DNA from: an uncultured Ruthenibacterium sp.
GTDB lineage: Bacteria; Bacillota; Clostridia; Oscillospirales; Ruminococcaceae
DNA length: 64,000 nucleotides
NCBI GenBank assembly: GCA_944386565.1
Contig: CALXBO010000001.1
Coordinates: 1-64,000 of the forward strand
Direction: 5' to 3'
In this document: positions 49,757 to 58,468 of the stretch, in pieces
Position numbering within the stretch: position 1 is the first letter of the stretch
Layout: every line of letters starts with the position of its first letter
Notes under the pieces: model-generated
What the model saw: only the letters and a program-made list of their open reading frames with translations
Databases searched by the model: none
What the model was told of the DNA's origin: nothing
Program-made: the position numbers and the translations under genes

Positions 49757-50866
49757 TTGAAATTCGATTTTGTCGCCCCCTGCTATTTCGGAACGGAGAG
49801 CGCCGCCGCGTTTGATTTCAAGCGCATCGGCGCGGAGAACGTCGCCGTCACGGACGGCCGCGTGTCCTTCTCCGGCGGTGCGGACATCCTCGCCGCCGCG
49901 AATCTGTACAGCCGCTGCGCCGAGCGCATCCTCATCCGTCTGGCGAGCTATCCCGCCAAAACGTTCGATGAGCTCTTCGACGGCGTGTACGCTATCCCGT
50001 GGGAGGAGTATCTCCCCGCGGACGCGGCGTTCCCGGTCAAGGGGTCGAGCCTTTCCAGCACGCTCTCCAGCGTGCCGGCGTGCCAGAGCATTGTGAAAAA
50101 GGCTGTCGTTGAGCGTCTGAAAAAAGGCTGGCGCACCGGAACGCTGCCGGAGACGGGCGGGGAGTACCGCATCCGTTTTTCGCTGCGCAAGGATGTGGCC
50201 GAGATCTTCCTCGACACGTCCGGCGACGGACTCCACAAACGCGGCTACCGCAGAAACAGCACGCTTGCGCCGCTCAAGGAGACGCTGGCTGCCGCGATGC
50301 TCGACCTCGGCCGTGTGTATCCCGACAGCACCGTGCAGGACCCGTTCTGCGGCTCCGGCACGATGTGCATTGAAGCGGCGATGAAGGCCATGCGCATCGC
50401 ACCGGGTCTGCGCCGCCGGTTTGCGGCCGAGCACTACGCGTTCGTCCCCAAAGAGGCGTTCACGCAGGCGCGAGAAAAAGCCCTCTCCGAAATCGTGCGT
50501 GACGCGCCGTTTGAAGCGTTCGGGTCGGATATTGACCCCGCCGCCGTCGAACTCGCGACGCACAACGCAAAGCTCGCGGGCGTCGGCAGCAAGTGCCGCT
50601 TTTCGGTGGCGGACGTGCGGAAATTCACGCCGTCCGGCCGCAGCCTCGTGTTTACGAACCCGCCCTACGGCGAGCGCCTCGGCAGCCTTGAAGAAGCGGC
50701 CGAACTGGCGCGCGTGCTGGGCAAACGCCTTGAGGAGAGCCCCGTGCGCGGCGCGTACATCATCACCGCCGACGCCGAGTTTGAATCGCACTTCGGCCGC
50801 CGCGCGAAGCGCCGCCGCAAGCTGTACAACGGCATGATCCCGTGCCAGGTGTACATGTATTTCTAA
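49757..50866 (+). CDS. THUMP domain class I SAM-dependent RNA methyltransferase (RlmL N-terminal/YpsC-like)
   Basis: 369 residues. The N-terminal half (1-about 155) has the THUMP fold, and the catalytic half shows DTSGDGLHKRGYR, motif I-like DPFCGSGTMCIEAA (about 195) and the amino-methyltransferase motif TNPPYGERLG (about 300). These match proteins annotated as 23S rRNA m2G2445 methyltransferases. The start is TTG at 49757, with AAAGGAGG 6 nt upstream. Probably cotranscribed with the AEC gene. Confidence 0.9.
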   Translation: MKFDFVAPCYFGTESAAAFDFKRIGAENVAVTDGRVSFSGGADILAAANLYSRCAERILIRLASYPAKTFDELFDGVYAIPWEEYLPADAAFPVKGSSLSSTLSSVPACQSIVKKAVVERLKKGWRTGTLPETGGEYRIRFSLRKDVAEIFLDTSGDGLHKRGYRRNSTLAPLKETLAAAMLDLGRVYPDSTVQDPFCGSGTMCIEAAMKAMRIAPGLRRRFAAEHYAFVPKEAFTQAREKALSEIVRDAPFEAFGSDIDPAAVELATHNAKLAGVGSKCRFSVADVRKFTPSGRSLVFTNPPYGERLGSLEEAAELARVLGKRLEESPVRGAYIITADAEFESHFGRRAKRRRKLYNGMIPCQVYMYF

Positions 50867-50877
50867 TGATAGCTCAA

Positions 50878-50919
50878 AAGCGCCCCCGGATGCGTCGGCA
50901 TCCGGGGGCGCTGCTTTGT
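50878..50919. terminator. Bidirectional terminator between the methyltransferase and radical SAM genes
   Basis: A perfect 15-bp stem AGCGCCCCCGGATGC with its complement around GTCG; T-rich on the + side, A-run on the other. Confidence 0.9.
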
Positions 50920-50920
50920 T

Positions 50921-51814
50921 TTACAGTCCCTCAAGGTCGAAGGGGGGCGTATATTCTTCTTTGGCGCTCGATTTTTCCTGCATGTACCCGTCCGTCAGCC
51001 CGAGTTCCACGGCCGCGTTGACGACCTTCCGGTACTCGTAGGTGGAGATGCGGCGGGAGAAAGGCTTTTGATCTTTGGCCTTGTAGAACGGTGTGTACTG
51101 GCTCATCACGCTCACGAGAAACTCCCCGCGCGGCAGCTCCTCAGCCAGTGCGCGCAGCACCGCCAGCGAGTCCTCCACACAGCCCGGCAGCGCCAGATGG
51201 CGCACGATCACGCCGCGCTGCAGAAGGCCGTCCGCATCGAACACGGGCGGGCCGATCTGTTCGATCATGCGCTTTGCGGCCGCGAGGGCCACGTCGAAGT
51301 AATCCGGTGCGTTCGAGCACGTCCGGCCAAGCTCGGAAGACGCGTATTTCACGTCCGTCAGGTAGATGTCTACGTCGCCTTTGAGAGCGTCGACGGCTTC
51401 GATTGTCTCATATCCTCCCGTGTTCCACACGACAGGCAGACCCGTGTCCGCAATGTGCAGCGCCTGCTGCACCCACGGGCGGTAGTGTGTCGCCGTGACG
51501 AGGTTCAGATTGTGCGCGCCCTGCTCTGCGAGACGGCGGAAAACACCGGCGAGCTCTTCCACGGAGAGCTCTTTTCCGAAATTCTGCGCGCTGATGGGAT
51601 AGTTCTGACAGTAAATGCACCCGAGAGAGCACCCGGAGAAAAACACGGTGCCGGAGCCGCGCGTGCCGGAGAGACAGGGCTCTTCCCAGTGGTGCAGGGC
51701 CGCCCGGGCGGCTTTGACGCGCGCGCCGCCGCCGCAAAGCCCGGCCGTGCGGGTGCGGTCCGCCCCGCATTTCCGCGGGCAGAGCGTGCAGTGGGTGGGA
51801 ACGGAAAAATTCAT
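50921..51814 (-). CDS. Radical SAM protein, pyruvate formate-lyase activase-like
   Basis: 297 residues. Four N-terminal Cys (HCTLCPRKCGADR, GLCGGG) precede the SAM cluster motif FFSGCSLGCIYCQN (CxxxCxxC, near residue 63). VWNTGGYE, DIYLTDVKYASSEL and VIVRHLALPGCVEDS match the YgiQ-distinct group often called putative PFL-activating enzyme or AmmeMemoRadiSam-like. AAAGGAGG precedes ATG 51814. No glycyl radical enzyme gene lies nearby, so the target is unknown. Confidence 0.88.
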   Translation of the reverse strand: MNFSVPTHCTLCPRKCGADRTRTAGLCGGGARVKAARAALHHWEEPCLSGTRGSGTVFFSGCSLGCIYCQNYPISAQNFGKELSVEELAGVFRRLAEQGAHNLNLVTATHYRPWVQQALHIADTGLPVVWNTGGYETIEAVDALKGDVDIYLTDVKYASSELGRTCSNAPDYFDVALAAAKRMIEQIGPPVFDADGLLQRGVIVRHLALPGCVEDSLAVLRALAEELPRGEFLVSVMSQYTPFYKAKDQKPFSRRISTYEYRKVVNAAVELGLTDGYMQEKSSAKEEYTPPFDLEGL

Positions 51815-51860
51815 GGCAGCCTCCTTTTTGCCATTTGAGTATATCACATTCGCAGAGAAT

Positions 51861-51869
51861 ATGGTACAA
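51861..51869 (+). promoter_or_regulatory. Extended -10 promoter of fbp
   Basis: TGG-TACAAT; the -35 is weak. Transcription from near 51876 starts downstream of the TTG at 51835, which rules that codon out as the start. Confidence 0.6.
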
Positions 51870-51906
51870 TGTTTACAACATTCATTTTGAGCAGGGAGGT
51901 GCCGGT

Positions 51907-53892
51907 TTGGAGCCGACCAGTTCCGAGTACAAATTCCTCTCGCTCCTCGCGAAGGAATATCCGACGCGCGCGGCAGCGGCGGCCGAGATCATCAACTTGC
52001 AGGCCATTCTGAAGCTGCCGAAGCCGACGGAACATTTCATGAGCGATCTGCACGGCGAGGCGGACGCGTTCACGCACATTCTCAGCAACGCCTCCGGCGT
52101 CATCCGGGAGAAAGCCGACCGCGTGCTCGGCACATCCGTTCCCGAACAGGAGCGCGCCGAGTTTGCCACGCTCATTTACTATCCGGCGCAGAAGCTGGCG
52201 CAGCTCAAACCGCGTCAGACGGATCTTGCCGCCTTTTACCGCACGACGCTGTACCGCCTGATCGACACCTGCCGTGTGACGGCTTCGAAATACACGCGCA
52301 GCTTTGTGCGCAAGCGGCTGCCCAAGACGTATGCGTACATTCTGGACGAGCTTCTGCACGCGCATTTCGAAGATCACGACAAGGATCTGTATTACGGCAG
52401 CATCCTGACGACCATTATCAACACGGGCGAAGCCGACCATTTCATCATCGCGCTGTGCGAGCTGATCCGGAATCTTGCGGTGCACCGCCTGCACATCGTG
52501 GGGGACGTGTTCGACCGCGGTGCGCGGCCGGATGTCATCATGGATGAGCTGCTCAGCCATCACGCGGCGGATGTGCAGTGGGGCAACCACGATGTGCAGT
52601 GGATGGGTGCGGCCGCGGGAAGCGACATCTGCATTGCGGGTGTGATCCGCGTGGCGCTGGCGTACAACAACCTCGAGACGCTCGAGGACGGTTACGGCAT
52701 CAACCTCCGTCCGCTGGCACTGTTTGCGGAAGAGGTATACCGGAATACGGACATCACGTATTTCTATCCGAAGATCACGGACGACGGAGATTATTCCCCG
52801 GTCGACATGGAGCGCGCCGCGCGTATGCACAAGGCCGTGAGCATCCTTCTGTTCAAACTGGAATGTGCGCTTGTGCATCGCAATCCCGAATTCGGCATGC
52901 TCGACCGTGCCCTGTTGGAAACCGTGGATTTTGCGTCCCAGACCGTTGTTGTCGACGGCACGGAGTACCGCATGCGCGACTGCGATTTCCCGACGGTGGA
53001 CCCGAAAGACCCCGCGCGCCTCACGCCGGAGGAGGAAGACGTGCTGGCGAAACTGCGGCTGAGCTTTGCGGAGAGCGAGAAGCTTCAGCGACACGTCCGC
53101 TTCCTCTATGCGCAGGGCAGCATGTACCGCATCGAAAACGGGAACCTGCTGTATCACGGAGCTGTTCCGATGCGCATGGACGGCACGTTCGACGTTGTGA
53201 CGGTCAACGGTGTGCCGTACAGCGGGCGCACGTGGATGGACTACTGCGAGCGCATGGCCCGGCAGGGCTATTTTGCGCCGGAGGGCAGCGCGCAGCGCCG
53301 GAAAGGGCAGGATTTCCTCTACTACCTCTGGTGCGGGCGGCAGTCGCCGGTGTTCGGACGGTTCAAGATGGCGACGTTCGAGCATTTCTTCATTGAGGAG
53401 GAAGCGGCGCACACGGAAAAGAAAAACGCCTATTACCGTCTGATCGAAAACGAAGATGAACATGTGGCCGCCGCCGCGGCAGGAGCGATCCTCAAGGAAT
53501 TCGGTCTCGACCCGGCGAGAGGGCACATCATCAACGGCCACGTCCCGGTCCGCGCCAAGAACGGGGAAGTGCCTGTCAAGGCGGGCGGGCGCGTCATCGT
53601 GATCGACGGAGGGTTCTGCCGTGCGTACCACGATAAGACCGGCATCGCGGGCTACACGCTCGTCTCGTCGTCGCGCGGCCTGTCGCTGCGCTGCCACTCG
53701 GCGTTCGAGAGCGCGCAGAAAGCCATCTCTGAAAACCGCGATATCCTGTCGTCGGTGGACATTTTCGAAAAGAACAGCCGCCGCCTGCTCGTGGGTGACA
53801 CTGACAACGGCCAGCGGCTGAAAGGACAGATTGCCGATCTCGAGCGGCTGTGCGCGGCCTATGCCGACGGCACGCTTGTGGAAAAGGCATAA
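51907..53892 (+). CDS. fbp: Fructose-1,6-bisphosphatase class III
   Basis: 661 residues, the usual length of the Gram-positive class III enzyme. Metallophosphatase motifs are FMSDLHGEADAF, GDVFDRGARPD and GNHDVQWMG; further NGHVPVRAKNGE and IVIDGGFCRAYH lie near the C-terminus. It hydrolyses fructose 1,6-bisphosphate in gluconeogenesis. The start is TTG at 51907 behind GGGAGGTG. The next gene, for a membrane protein, follows after 11 nt. Confidence 0.94.
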   Translation: MEPTSSEYKFLSLLAKEYPTRAAAAAEIINLQAILKLPKPTEHFMSDLHGEADAFTHILSNASGVIREKADRVLGTSVPEQERAEFATLIYYPAQKLAQLKPRQTDLAAFYRTTLYRLIDTCRVTASKYTRSFVRKRLPKTYAYILDELLHAHFEDHDKDLYYGSILTTIINTGEADHFIIALCELIRNLAVHRLHIVGDVFDRGARPDVIMDELLSHHAADVQWGNHDVQWMGAAAGSDICIAGVIRVALAYNNLETLEDGYGINLRPLALFAEEVYRNTDITYFYPKITDDGDYSPVDMERAARMHKAVSILLFKLECALVHRNPEFGMLDRALLETVDFASQTVVVDGTEYRMRDCDFPTVDPKDPARLTPEEEDVLAKLRLSFAESEKLQRHVRFLYAQGSMYRIENGNLLYHGAVPMRMDGTFDVVTVNGVPYSGRTWMDYCERMARQGYFAPEGSAQRRKGQDFLYYLWCGRQSPVFGRFKMATFEHFFIEEEAAHTEKKNAYYRLIENEDEHVAAAAAGAILKEFGLDPARGHIINGHVPVRAKNGEVPVKAGGRVIVIDGGFCRAYHDKTGIAGYTLVSSSRGLSLRCHSAFESAQKAISENRDILSSVDIFEKNSRRLLVGDTDNGQRLKGQIADLERLCAAYADGTLVEKA

Positions 53893-53903
53893 GGAGGGTT
53901 TTT

Positions 53904-54569
53904 ATGTATCCGTACAAAGATTATACGCGCATCGGCGGCTGGCTGCTTGTGTTTGTGATCTGGAGCGGGCTTCAGATCCTGGTCAATCTGGTGCTCGGGT
54001 TTGAGCTTCTGACGACGGTGCCGGTCTCTTCGCTGTTTGCGATCCTCGGCCACGGGTGCCTGCGTCTGGCGATGCTGGTTCTGCTGTTCCAGAAAAACCG
54101 GAACTGCACGAAGCTTCTGATGGCGGAAGCGGGCGTCTATGCCGTCGAATTCCTGTATTCGATGATCACCGCATTTGCGTCGGGTTCGGACGCCTGGTTC
54201 AATCTTGCGTTCGGTAATCTGATGGGCAGCGCGGCTTTTTACATCGGCTGGGTGCTGTATTTCCAGCGCTCCGTGCGCGTGGAGGCTTATTTCTCCGGCG
54301 TTAATCCGATGTTCCCGCCCTACGGGGGCGCGCCCTATGGGCAGAATCCTTACGGTCAAAATCCCTACGGGCAGAATCCCTACGGAGGAGCGCCTTACGG
54401 AGGGTATCCCGGACAGAATCCGCAGCCCGGCCCCAATCCTCAGCCCGGCCCTCAGCCCGGCGTGCGGTACTGCCCGCGCTGCGGCCGTCCGGTGGCGGAC
54501 CCCAAGGCGCTGTTCTGCGCGAACTGCGGGCAGGCGCTTCATCAGAATGACGGAGGAACGCCGACATGA
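53904..54569 (+). CDS. DUF2569-like membrane protein with PYGQN repeats and zinc ribbon
   Basis: 221 residues. Four hydrophobic helices (about 12-130; opening IGGWLLVFVIW as in DUF2569) are followed by a Pro/Gly/Tyr/Asn/Gln repeat tract (about 140-185, with NPYGQ in tandem) and a C-terminal zinc ribbon (CPRCGRPVADPKALFCANCG). AAGGAGG sets the start at 53904. Its stop overlaps the phosphatase start (ATGA). The repeats suggest a flexible or self-associating cytosolic tail. Function unknown. Confidence 0.78.
   Translation: MYPYKDYTRIGGWLLVFVIWSGLQILVNLVLGFELLTTVPVSSLFAILGHGCLRLAMLVLLFQKNRNCTKLLMAEAGVYAVEFLYSMITAFASGSDAWFNLAFGNLMGSAAFYIGWVLYFQRSVRVEAYFSGVNPMFPPYGGAPYGQNPYGQNPYGQNPYGGAPYGGYPGQNPQPGPNPQPGPQPGVRYCPRCGRPVADPKALFCANCGQALHQNDGGTPT
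54317..54450 (+). repeat. Tandem repeats encoding PYGQN and QPGPN units
   Basis: Degenerate 15-bp units (codons for Pro-Tyr-Gly-Gln-Asn) repeat three to four times at about 54333-54392, followed by shorter Pro-Gly-Pro-Asn/Gln units. Third-position changes show that the protein sequence is kept rather than the DNA. Confidence 0.8.
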
Positions 54570-55354
54570 CACACGCTGCACCCGGCACGCCGCTCCCGTT
54601 TGAGGCGTGCGACAATTTCCGCGAGCTCGGAGGATATCAGGGTCTCGGCGGAAAACACGTCAAATACGGCGTGTTCTACCGCACGCCTGCGCTGGCCAAC
54701 CTGCACACCCCGGCCGATCTCGAGCGCTTTGCATCGCTCGGCGTCCGCACGATTTTTGACTTCCGCTCGGACCCGGAAAAAGAGCAAATGCCCGACCCGG
54801 TTTTCCCCGGTATCCGGCGCGTGGAAGCGCCCGCGATGCTGGACGCTTCGGGTTCGAATGTGAACTTCGATCTGAAGAGCGTGTTTTCCAGCGGCGAGCG
54901 CGGCATTGACGAGATGCTGACGTGGGTGGAGGAGAGTTACCGCAACATGCCGTTCGGCAATCCCGCGTACCGCAGTCTGTTTGCCGCGATCGCGGCGGAC
55001 GAGACGCCGGTCCTGTTCCACTGTACGGCCGGAAAGGACCGCACCGGCGTTGCGGCGGCGCTGATCCTGCTGTCGCTCGGTGTGCCGCGCGAAGATGCCA
55101 TCCGCGATTACCTCATCACCAATGAGTGCCGCGCCCGTTCCCGCGCGTCGCTTGCCGCACAGCTCGAACCGGTGCTCGGAGCAGAGCGGGCAAACTATTA
55201 TGCGGGCGTGATCGGAGGCGTCCGGCGCGAGAGCATCGAGGCGTCTCTCGATGCCATCGAAGCGCGTTATCCGAATTTTGAAACGTACCTCAGCGCGGAA
55301 TGCGGCGTTACATCTGAAATGCTGGCGCACATCCGCGCGCAATATCTGGAATGA
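54566..55354 (+). CDS. Tyrosine-protein phosphatase (IphP/DUF-type, HCxxGKDRTG)
   Basis: 262 residues; cytosolic dual-specificity-like phosphatase. The N-terminal NFRELGGYQG and VFYRTPALANL match the IphP/Y_phosphatase3 family, and the active-site loop is FHCTAGKDRTGVAAA near residue 155. It is coupled to the DUF2569 gene by ATGA overlap. The target could be a phosphoprotein or phosphoinositide; unknown. Confidence 0.92.
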   Translation: MTHAAPGTPLPFEACDNFRELGGYQGLGGKHVKYGVFYRTPALANLHTPADLERFASLGVRTIFDFRSDPEKEQMPDPVFPGIRRVEAPAMLDASGSNVNFDLKSVFSSGERGIDEMLTWVEESYRNMPFGNPAYRSLFAAIAADETPVLFHCTAGKDRTGVAAALILLSLGVPREDAIRDYLITNECRARSRASLAAQLEPVLGAERANYYAGVIGGVRRESIEASLDAIEARYPNFETYLSAECGVTSEMLAHIRAQYLE

Positions 55355-55370
55355 AAAGGAGAGAATGATT

Positions 55371-56084
55371 ATGCCGACTCCGCACAACGCCGCCCAGAAG
55401 GGTGATTTTGCCAAAACTGTCCTGATGCCGGGAGACCCCCTGCGCGCCAAATTCATCGCCGAGACGTTCCTGGAGTCACCGAAGCTCGTCACGAGCGTCC
55501 GCGGGATGCTCGGTTACACGGGAACCTACCGCGGAACCCCGGTCTCCGTGATGGGTTCCGGTATGGGCATGCCGTCCATCGGCATCTATTCCTATGAGCT
55601 GTTCACGCAGTATGACGTGGAGAACATCATCCGCATCGGCTCCGCCGGCTCGTACAGTGAGCGCGCCAAGGTATATGACGTCGTTCTCGCGACGGCTGCG
55701 TTCTCCGAGTCGAGCTTTGCCAAAACGCAGAGCGGATTCGAGGGCAACATGACGCATCCGAGTGAAGAGCTCAATGAAAAGCTCCGCGCAAGCGCCGCGA
55801 AACTGGGCATGCCGCTCATCGAGGGCGTGATCCACTCGAGCGACGTGTTCTACCGCGAGGACAAAACGCCGTACTGGAAGCGCCTGCGCGACGAATACGG
55901 CTGTCTTGCCGTCGAAATGGAGAGCTTTGCGCTCTTCCACAACGCTGCTGTGACGGGCCGCCGCGCCGCGTGTCTGCTCACCATTTCCGATTCTTTCGTG
56001 TCGCACGAGGAGACGACGGCGGAACAGCGCCAGACGACCTTCACCAACATGATGGAGATCGCGCTGGGCAGCGTGCTGGAGTGA
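55371..56084 (+). CDS. deoD: Purine nucleoside phosphorylase DeoD
   Basis: 237 residues; hexameric PNP splitting purine (deoxy)nucleosides into base and (deoxy)ribose 1-phosphate. MPGDPLRAKFIAE, GSGMGMPSIGIYSYEL, RIGSAGS, and EMESFAL with the catalytic SDSF region are diagnostic. AAAGGAG sets the start at 55371, 16 nt after the phosphatase gene; cdd follows 4 nt later. Confidence 0.97.
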   Translation: MPTPHNAAQKGDFAKTVLMPGDPLRAKFIAETFLESPKLVTSVRGMLGYTGTYRGTPVSVMGSGMGMPSIGIYSYELFTQYDVENIIRIGSAGSYSERAKVYDVVLATAAFSESSFAKTQSGFEGNMTHPSEELNEKLRASAAKLGMPLIEGVIHSSDVFYREDKTPYWKRLRDEYGCLAVEMESFALFHNAAVTGRRAACLLTISDSFVSHEETTAEQRQTTFTNMMEIALGSVLE

Positions 56085-56088
56085 GACG

Positions 56089-56508
56089 ATGGATTTTGAC
56101 CGGAGAGAACTGATTCGCGCGGCGTTCCGGGCGCGTGAATACGCGTACGCGCCGTATTCGCATTTTGCCGTGGGCGCTGCACTTCTGTCGCAAAGCGGAA
56201 AAATCTACACGGGCTGCAACATTGAGTGCGCCTCGTATTCGGTGACCAACTGCGCCGAGCGCACGGCCCTGTTCAAGGCGGTCAGCGAGGGTGAGTGCAA
56301 CTTTACCGCCATCGCCGTCGTCGGCGCACGGACAGACAGGTCTGACGATTCGCTCATCACGTCCCCGTGCGGAGTCTGCCGTCAGGCGCTGTACGAGTTC
56401 GGCGGTGCAGAACTGCTGGTCATCATGGCGAAGAGCGAAGATGATTTTACGGAAATGCCGCTCGGAAAATTGCTCCCGCTGGGCTTCGGACCGGAAAAAG
56501 TGGTCTGA
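56089..56508 (+). CDS. cdd: Cytidine deaminase
   Basis: 139 residues; deaminates cytidine and deoxycytidine. Zinc and catalytic motifs NCAERTALF (about 53) and SPCGVCRQALYEF (about 88), with the N-terminal YAPYSHFAVGAAL. It belongs with deoD in nucleoside salvage. No clear terminator separates it from the next promoter. Confidence 0.97.
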   Translation: MDFDRRELIRAAFRAREYAYAPYSHFAVGAALLSQSGKIYTGCNIECASYSVTNCAERTALFKAVSEGECNFTAIAVVGARTDRSDDSLITSPCGVCRQALYEFGGAELLVIMAKSEDDFTEMPLGKLLPLGFGPEKVV

Positions 56509-56531
56509 TTGTGAAGAATTGTCCGAAAAAC

Positions 56532-56560
56532 TTGAAAGAAATCTCAAAAAATTGTATACT
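56532..56560 (+). promoter_or_regulatory. Promoter of the BMP lipoprotein gene
   Basis: TTGAAA, 17-bp A/T-rich spacer, TATACT. The leader contains a short direct repeat (GGAGCGAA twice) at the binding site. Confidence 0.8.
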
Positions 56561-56611
56561 AAAGAGACTTATCGGACATTTTTCCTTTACAGGAGCGAAG
56601 GAGCGAAGGAG

Positions 56612-57658
56612 ATGAAGAAATTTCTGGCAGTTGCTGCGGCCGCGCTTTTTGCGGCAGCGGTATTTGCCGGGTGCAGTTCCGGCAAGGCCGAACTCGCGCT
56701 GGTGACTGACGGGGGGACGGTCGACGACGGCTCGGTCAATCAGGGGGCGTGGTCCGGGCTTGTGCAGTATGCGGAGGAAAACGGGATCTCCAGTAAGGCA
56801 TACGAGCCCGGAGAGCAGAGCACGGAGGCATATCTGGCCAGCATTGACCTCGCGGTCAAAAACGGGGCAGAGGTGATCGCCTGTCCCGGAGCAACGTTTG
56901 CACAGGCGGTTGTTTCCGCGCAGGAATCGTACCCGGAAGTGAAGTTTATTGCTGTTGACTGCGCGCTGGAAGCCCCCGCGCAGAACGCGTTGGGAATCAC
57001 GTATGCGGAGGATCAGATCGGGTTCCTCGCCGGATATTCGGCGGTGAAAGAGGGATACCGCAATCTCGGTTTCCTCGGCGGTCCGCTGGACGATGCGGCG
57101 CAGAAATACGGATACGGATTCATTCAGGGCGCCGAATACGCCGCGCGGGAACTCAGCCTTGAGCCCGGCAGCGTTTCGGTCTGCTATCAGTATGACGGCG
57201 GAGGGGAGACGGCTTCGGCCTGGTACGCTGACGGTGTTGAGTGCATTTTCGCCGCGGATACCGCGTCTGAAAGTGCAGTGATGCAGGCGGCCGAAACGGT
57301 CGGAAGCGCTGTGATCGGCGTGGATGCGGACAGGTCTTCCGAGTCCGAGACAGTGCTCACATCTGCCGTCAAAGGATTCAGCACGTCGGTCTACGACACG
57401 TTGGCCGATATTGATTCGGGAGAGTTTGAAGGCGGACGAAACGTAATGTTTGACGCGGCTTCGAACGGCGTTGGTCTGACAATCGATACGGCGCACTTCA
57501 AACATTTTACACAGGGCGATTATGACGCTGTCTTTACCAGGCTCCAGACGGACGCAGACGGCATCTGCTCGTCTCTTGTCAATACTGCGACGGAGACCGG
57601 ACGCGTTTCGGATTCCGGCATTGTGACAACGGCCGTCGTGGTGGAAGAAGCGGAATGA
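56612..57658 (+). CDS. BMP family (PnrA-like) nucleoside-binding lipoprotein
   Basis: 348 residues. The signal peptide ends in the lipobox VFAGC. The periplasmic-binding fold shows ALVTDGGTVDDGSVNQGAW, the NGAEVIACPGATF segment, YAEDQIGFLAGYSAV and FLGGPLDDAAQKYGYGFIQG, all typical of PnrA/BMP proteins that bind purine nucleosides for ABC uptake. No ATPase or permease gene is next to it; an unlinked transporter is likely. Nearby deoD, cdd and deoC support a nucleoside ligand. Confidence 0.92.
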   Translation: MKKFLAVAAAALFAAAVFAGCSSGKAELALVTDGGTVDDGSVNQGAWSGLVQYAEENGISSKAYEPGEQSTEAYLASIDLAVKNGAEVIACPGATFAQAVVSAQESYPEVKFIAVDCALEAPAQNALGITYAEDQIGFLAGYSAVKEGYRNLGFLGGPLDDAAQKYGYGFIQGAEYAARELSLEPGSVSVCYQYDGGGETASAWYADGVECIFAADTASESAVMQAAETVGSAVIGVDADRSSESETVLTSAVKGFSTSVYDTLADIDSGEFEGGRNVMFDAASNGVGLTIDTAHFKHFTQGDYDAVFTRLQTDADGICSSLVNTATETGRVSDSGIVTTAVVVEEAE

Positions 57659-57686
57659 CTGTGCTCCGGCAGCTGCGGTAAACAGG

Positions 57687-57724
57687 AAAAGCCGCGCGGA
57701 TCTCACGGTTCCGCGCGGCTTTTT
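57687..57724 (+). terminator. Terminator after the BMP gene
   Basis: A perfect 14-bp stem AAAAGCCGCGCGGA with its complement around 9 nt, then TTTT. Confidence 0.9.
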
Positions 57725-57726
57725 GC

Positions 57727-57756
57727 TTGTGCTCCTGCGCTTGAAAATGGTACAAT
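57727..57756 (+). promoter_or_regulatory. Promoter of deoC
   Basis: TTGTGC, 18-bp spacer, TACAAT with TGG extension; begins directly after the terminator. Confidence 0.65.
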
Positions 57757-57783
57757 ACAGAAAAGAGACACGGAGGAAACACT

Positions 57784-58452
57784 ATGACGAAACAGGAAAT
57801 TCTGGCGCATGTGGATCATACGCTGCTCAAAGCGGACGCGGACTGGGAATCCATCCGCCGTCTCTGTGACGAAGCGGCCGAGAATCACACGGCGTCGATC
57901 TGCATCAATCCCGGCTGGGTCCGTCAGGCGGTGCAGTATCTCGACGGACGCGTTCCCGTATGCACCGTGATCGGATTCCCCCTCGGGGCGACCTCGACGC
58001 AGGCAAAGCTTGCTGAGATCCGTCAGGCGCTGGAAGACGGCTGCGAAGAGTTCGACATGGTCATCAACATCGGACGGCTCAAGTCCGGGGATGTCGAGTA
58101 CGTCCGCGAGGAGATCCGCGCGCTGAAGCAGGCCGTCGGAGACCATGTGCTGAAGGTCATCATCGAGACCTGTTTGCTGACGCAGCAGGAAAAAGAGACG
58201 ATGTGCGACGTCGTGTGCGAGGCCGGTGCAGATTACATCAAGACCTCGACCGGTTTTTCCACCGCGGGTGCGACGTTCGAGGACATTGAGCTCTTCGCCC
58301 GCTGCTGCCGCGGGCGCTGCCGCATCAAGGCGGCCGGCGGCATCCGCTCGGTAGCCGATATGGAGCGTTTCCTTGAGCTGGGAGCCGACCGTCTCGGAAC
58401 GTCCAGCGCCATCCGCATTTTTGCAAATGAAGATACGCACGGCGCGTATTGA
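57784..58452 (+). CDS. deoC: Deoxyribose-phosphate aldolase
   Basis: 222 residues; splits deoxyribose 5-phosphate into acetaldehyde and glyceraldehyde 3-phosphate. HVDHTLLKADA, VCTVIGFPLGATST, EFDMVINIGRLKSG, KVIIETCLLT and the Schiff-base Lys in DYIKTSTGFST are diagnostic. The acetaldehyde could be reduced by the Fe-ADH type enzymes of this genome. galM follows after 16 nt. Confidence 0.97.
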   Translation: MTKQEILAHVDHTLLKADADWESIRRLCDEAAENHTASICINPGWVRQAVQYLDGRVPVCTVIGFPLGATSTQAKLAEIRQALEDGCEEFDMVINIGRLKSGDVEYVREEIRALKQAVGDHVLKVIIETCLLTQQEKETMCDVVCEAGADYIKTSTGFSTAGATFEDIELFARCCRGRCRIKAAGGIRSVADMERFLELGADRLGTSSAIRIFANEDTHGAY

Positions 58453-58468
58453 AGAAAGAGGAACGGAT

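Noticed and set aside
51835-51906. Upstream TTG start for fbp
   Set aside because: It lies upstream of the predicted transcription start and lacks a binding site; TTG 51907 has GGGAGGTG.
51844-53697. 617-codon minus-strand frame opposite fbp
   Set aside because: A shadow of fbp, Arg/Val/His-rich.
54317-54450. CRISPR-like repeat
   Set aside because: The units are contiguous 15-bp codon repeats in a gene, without spacers.
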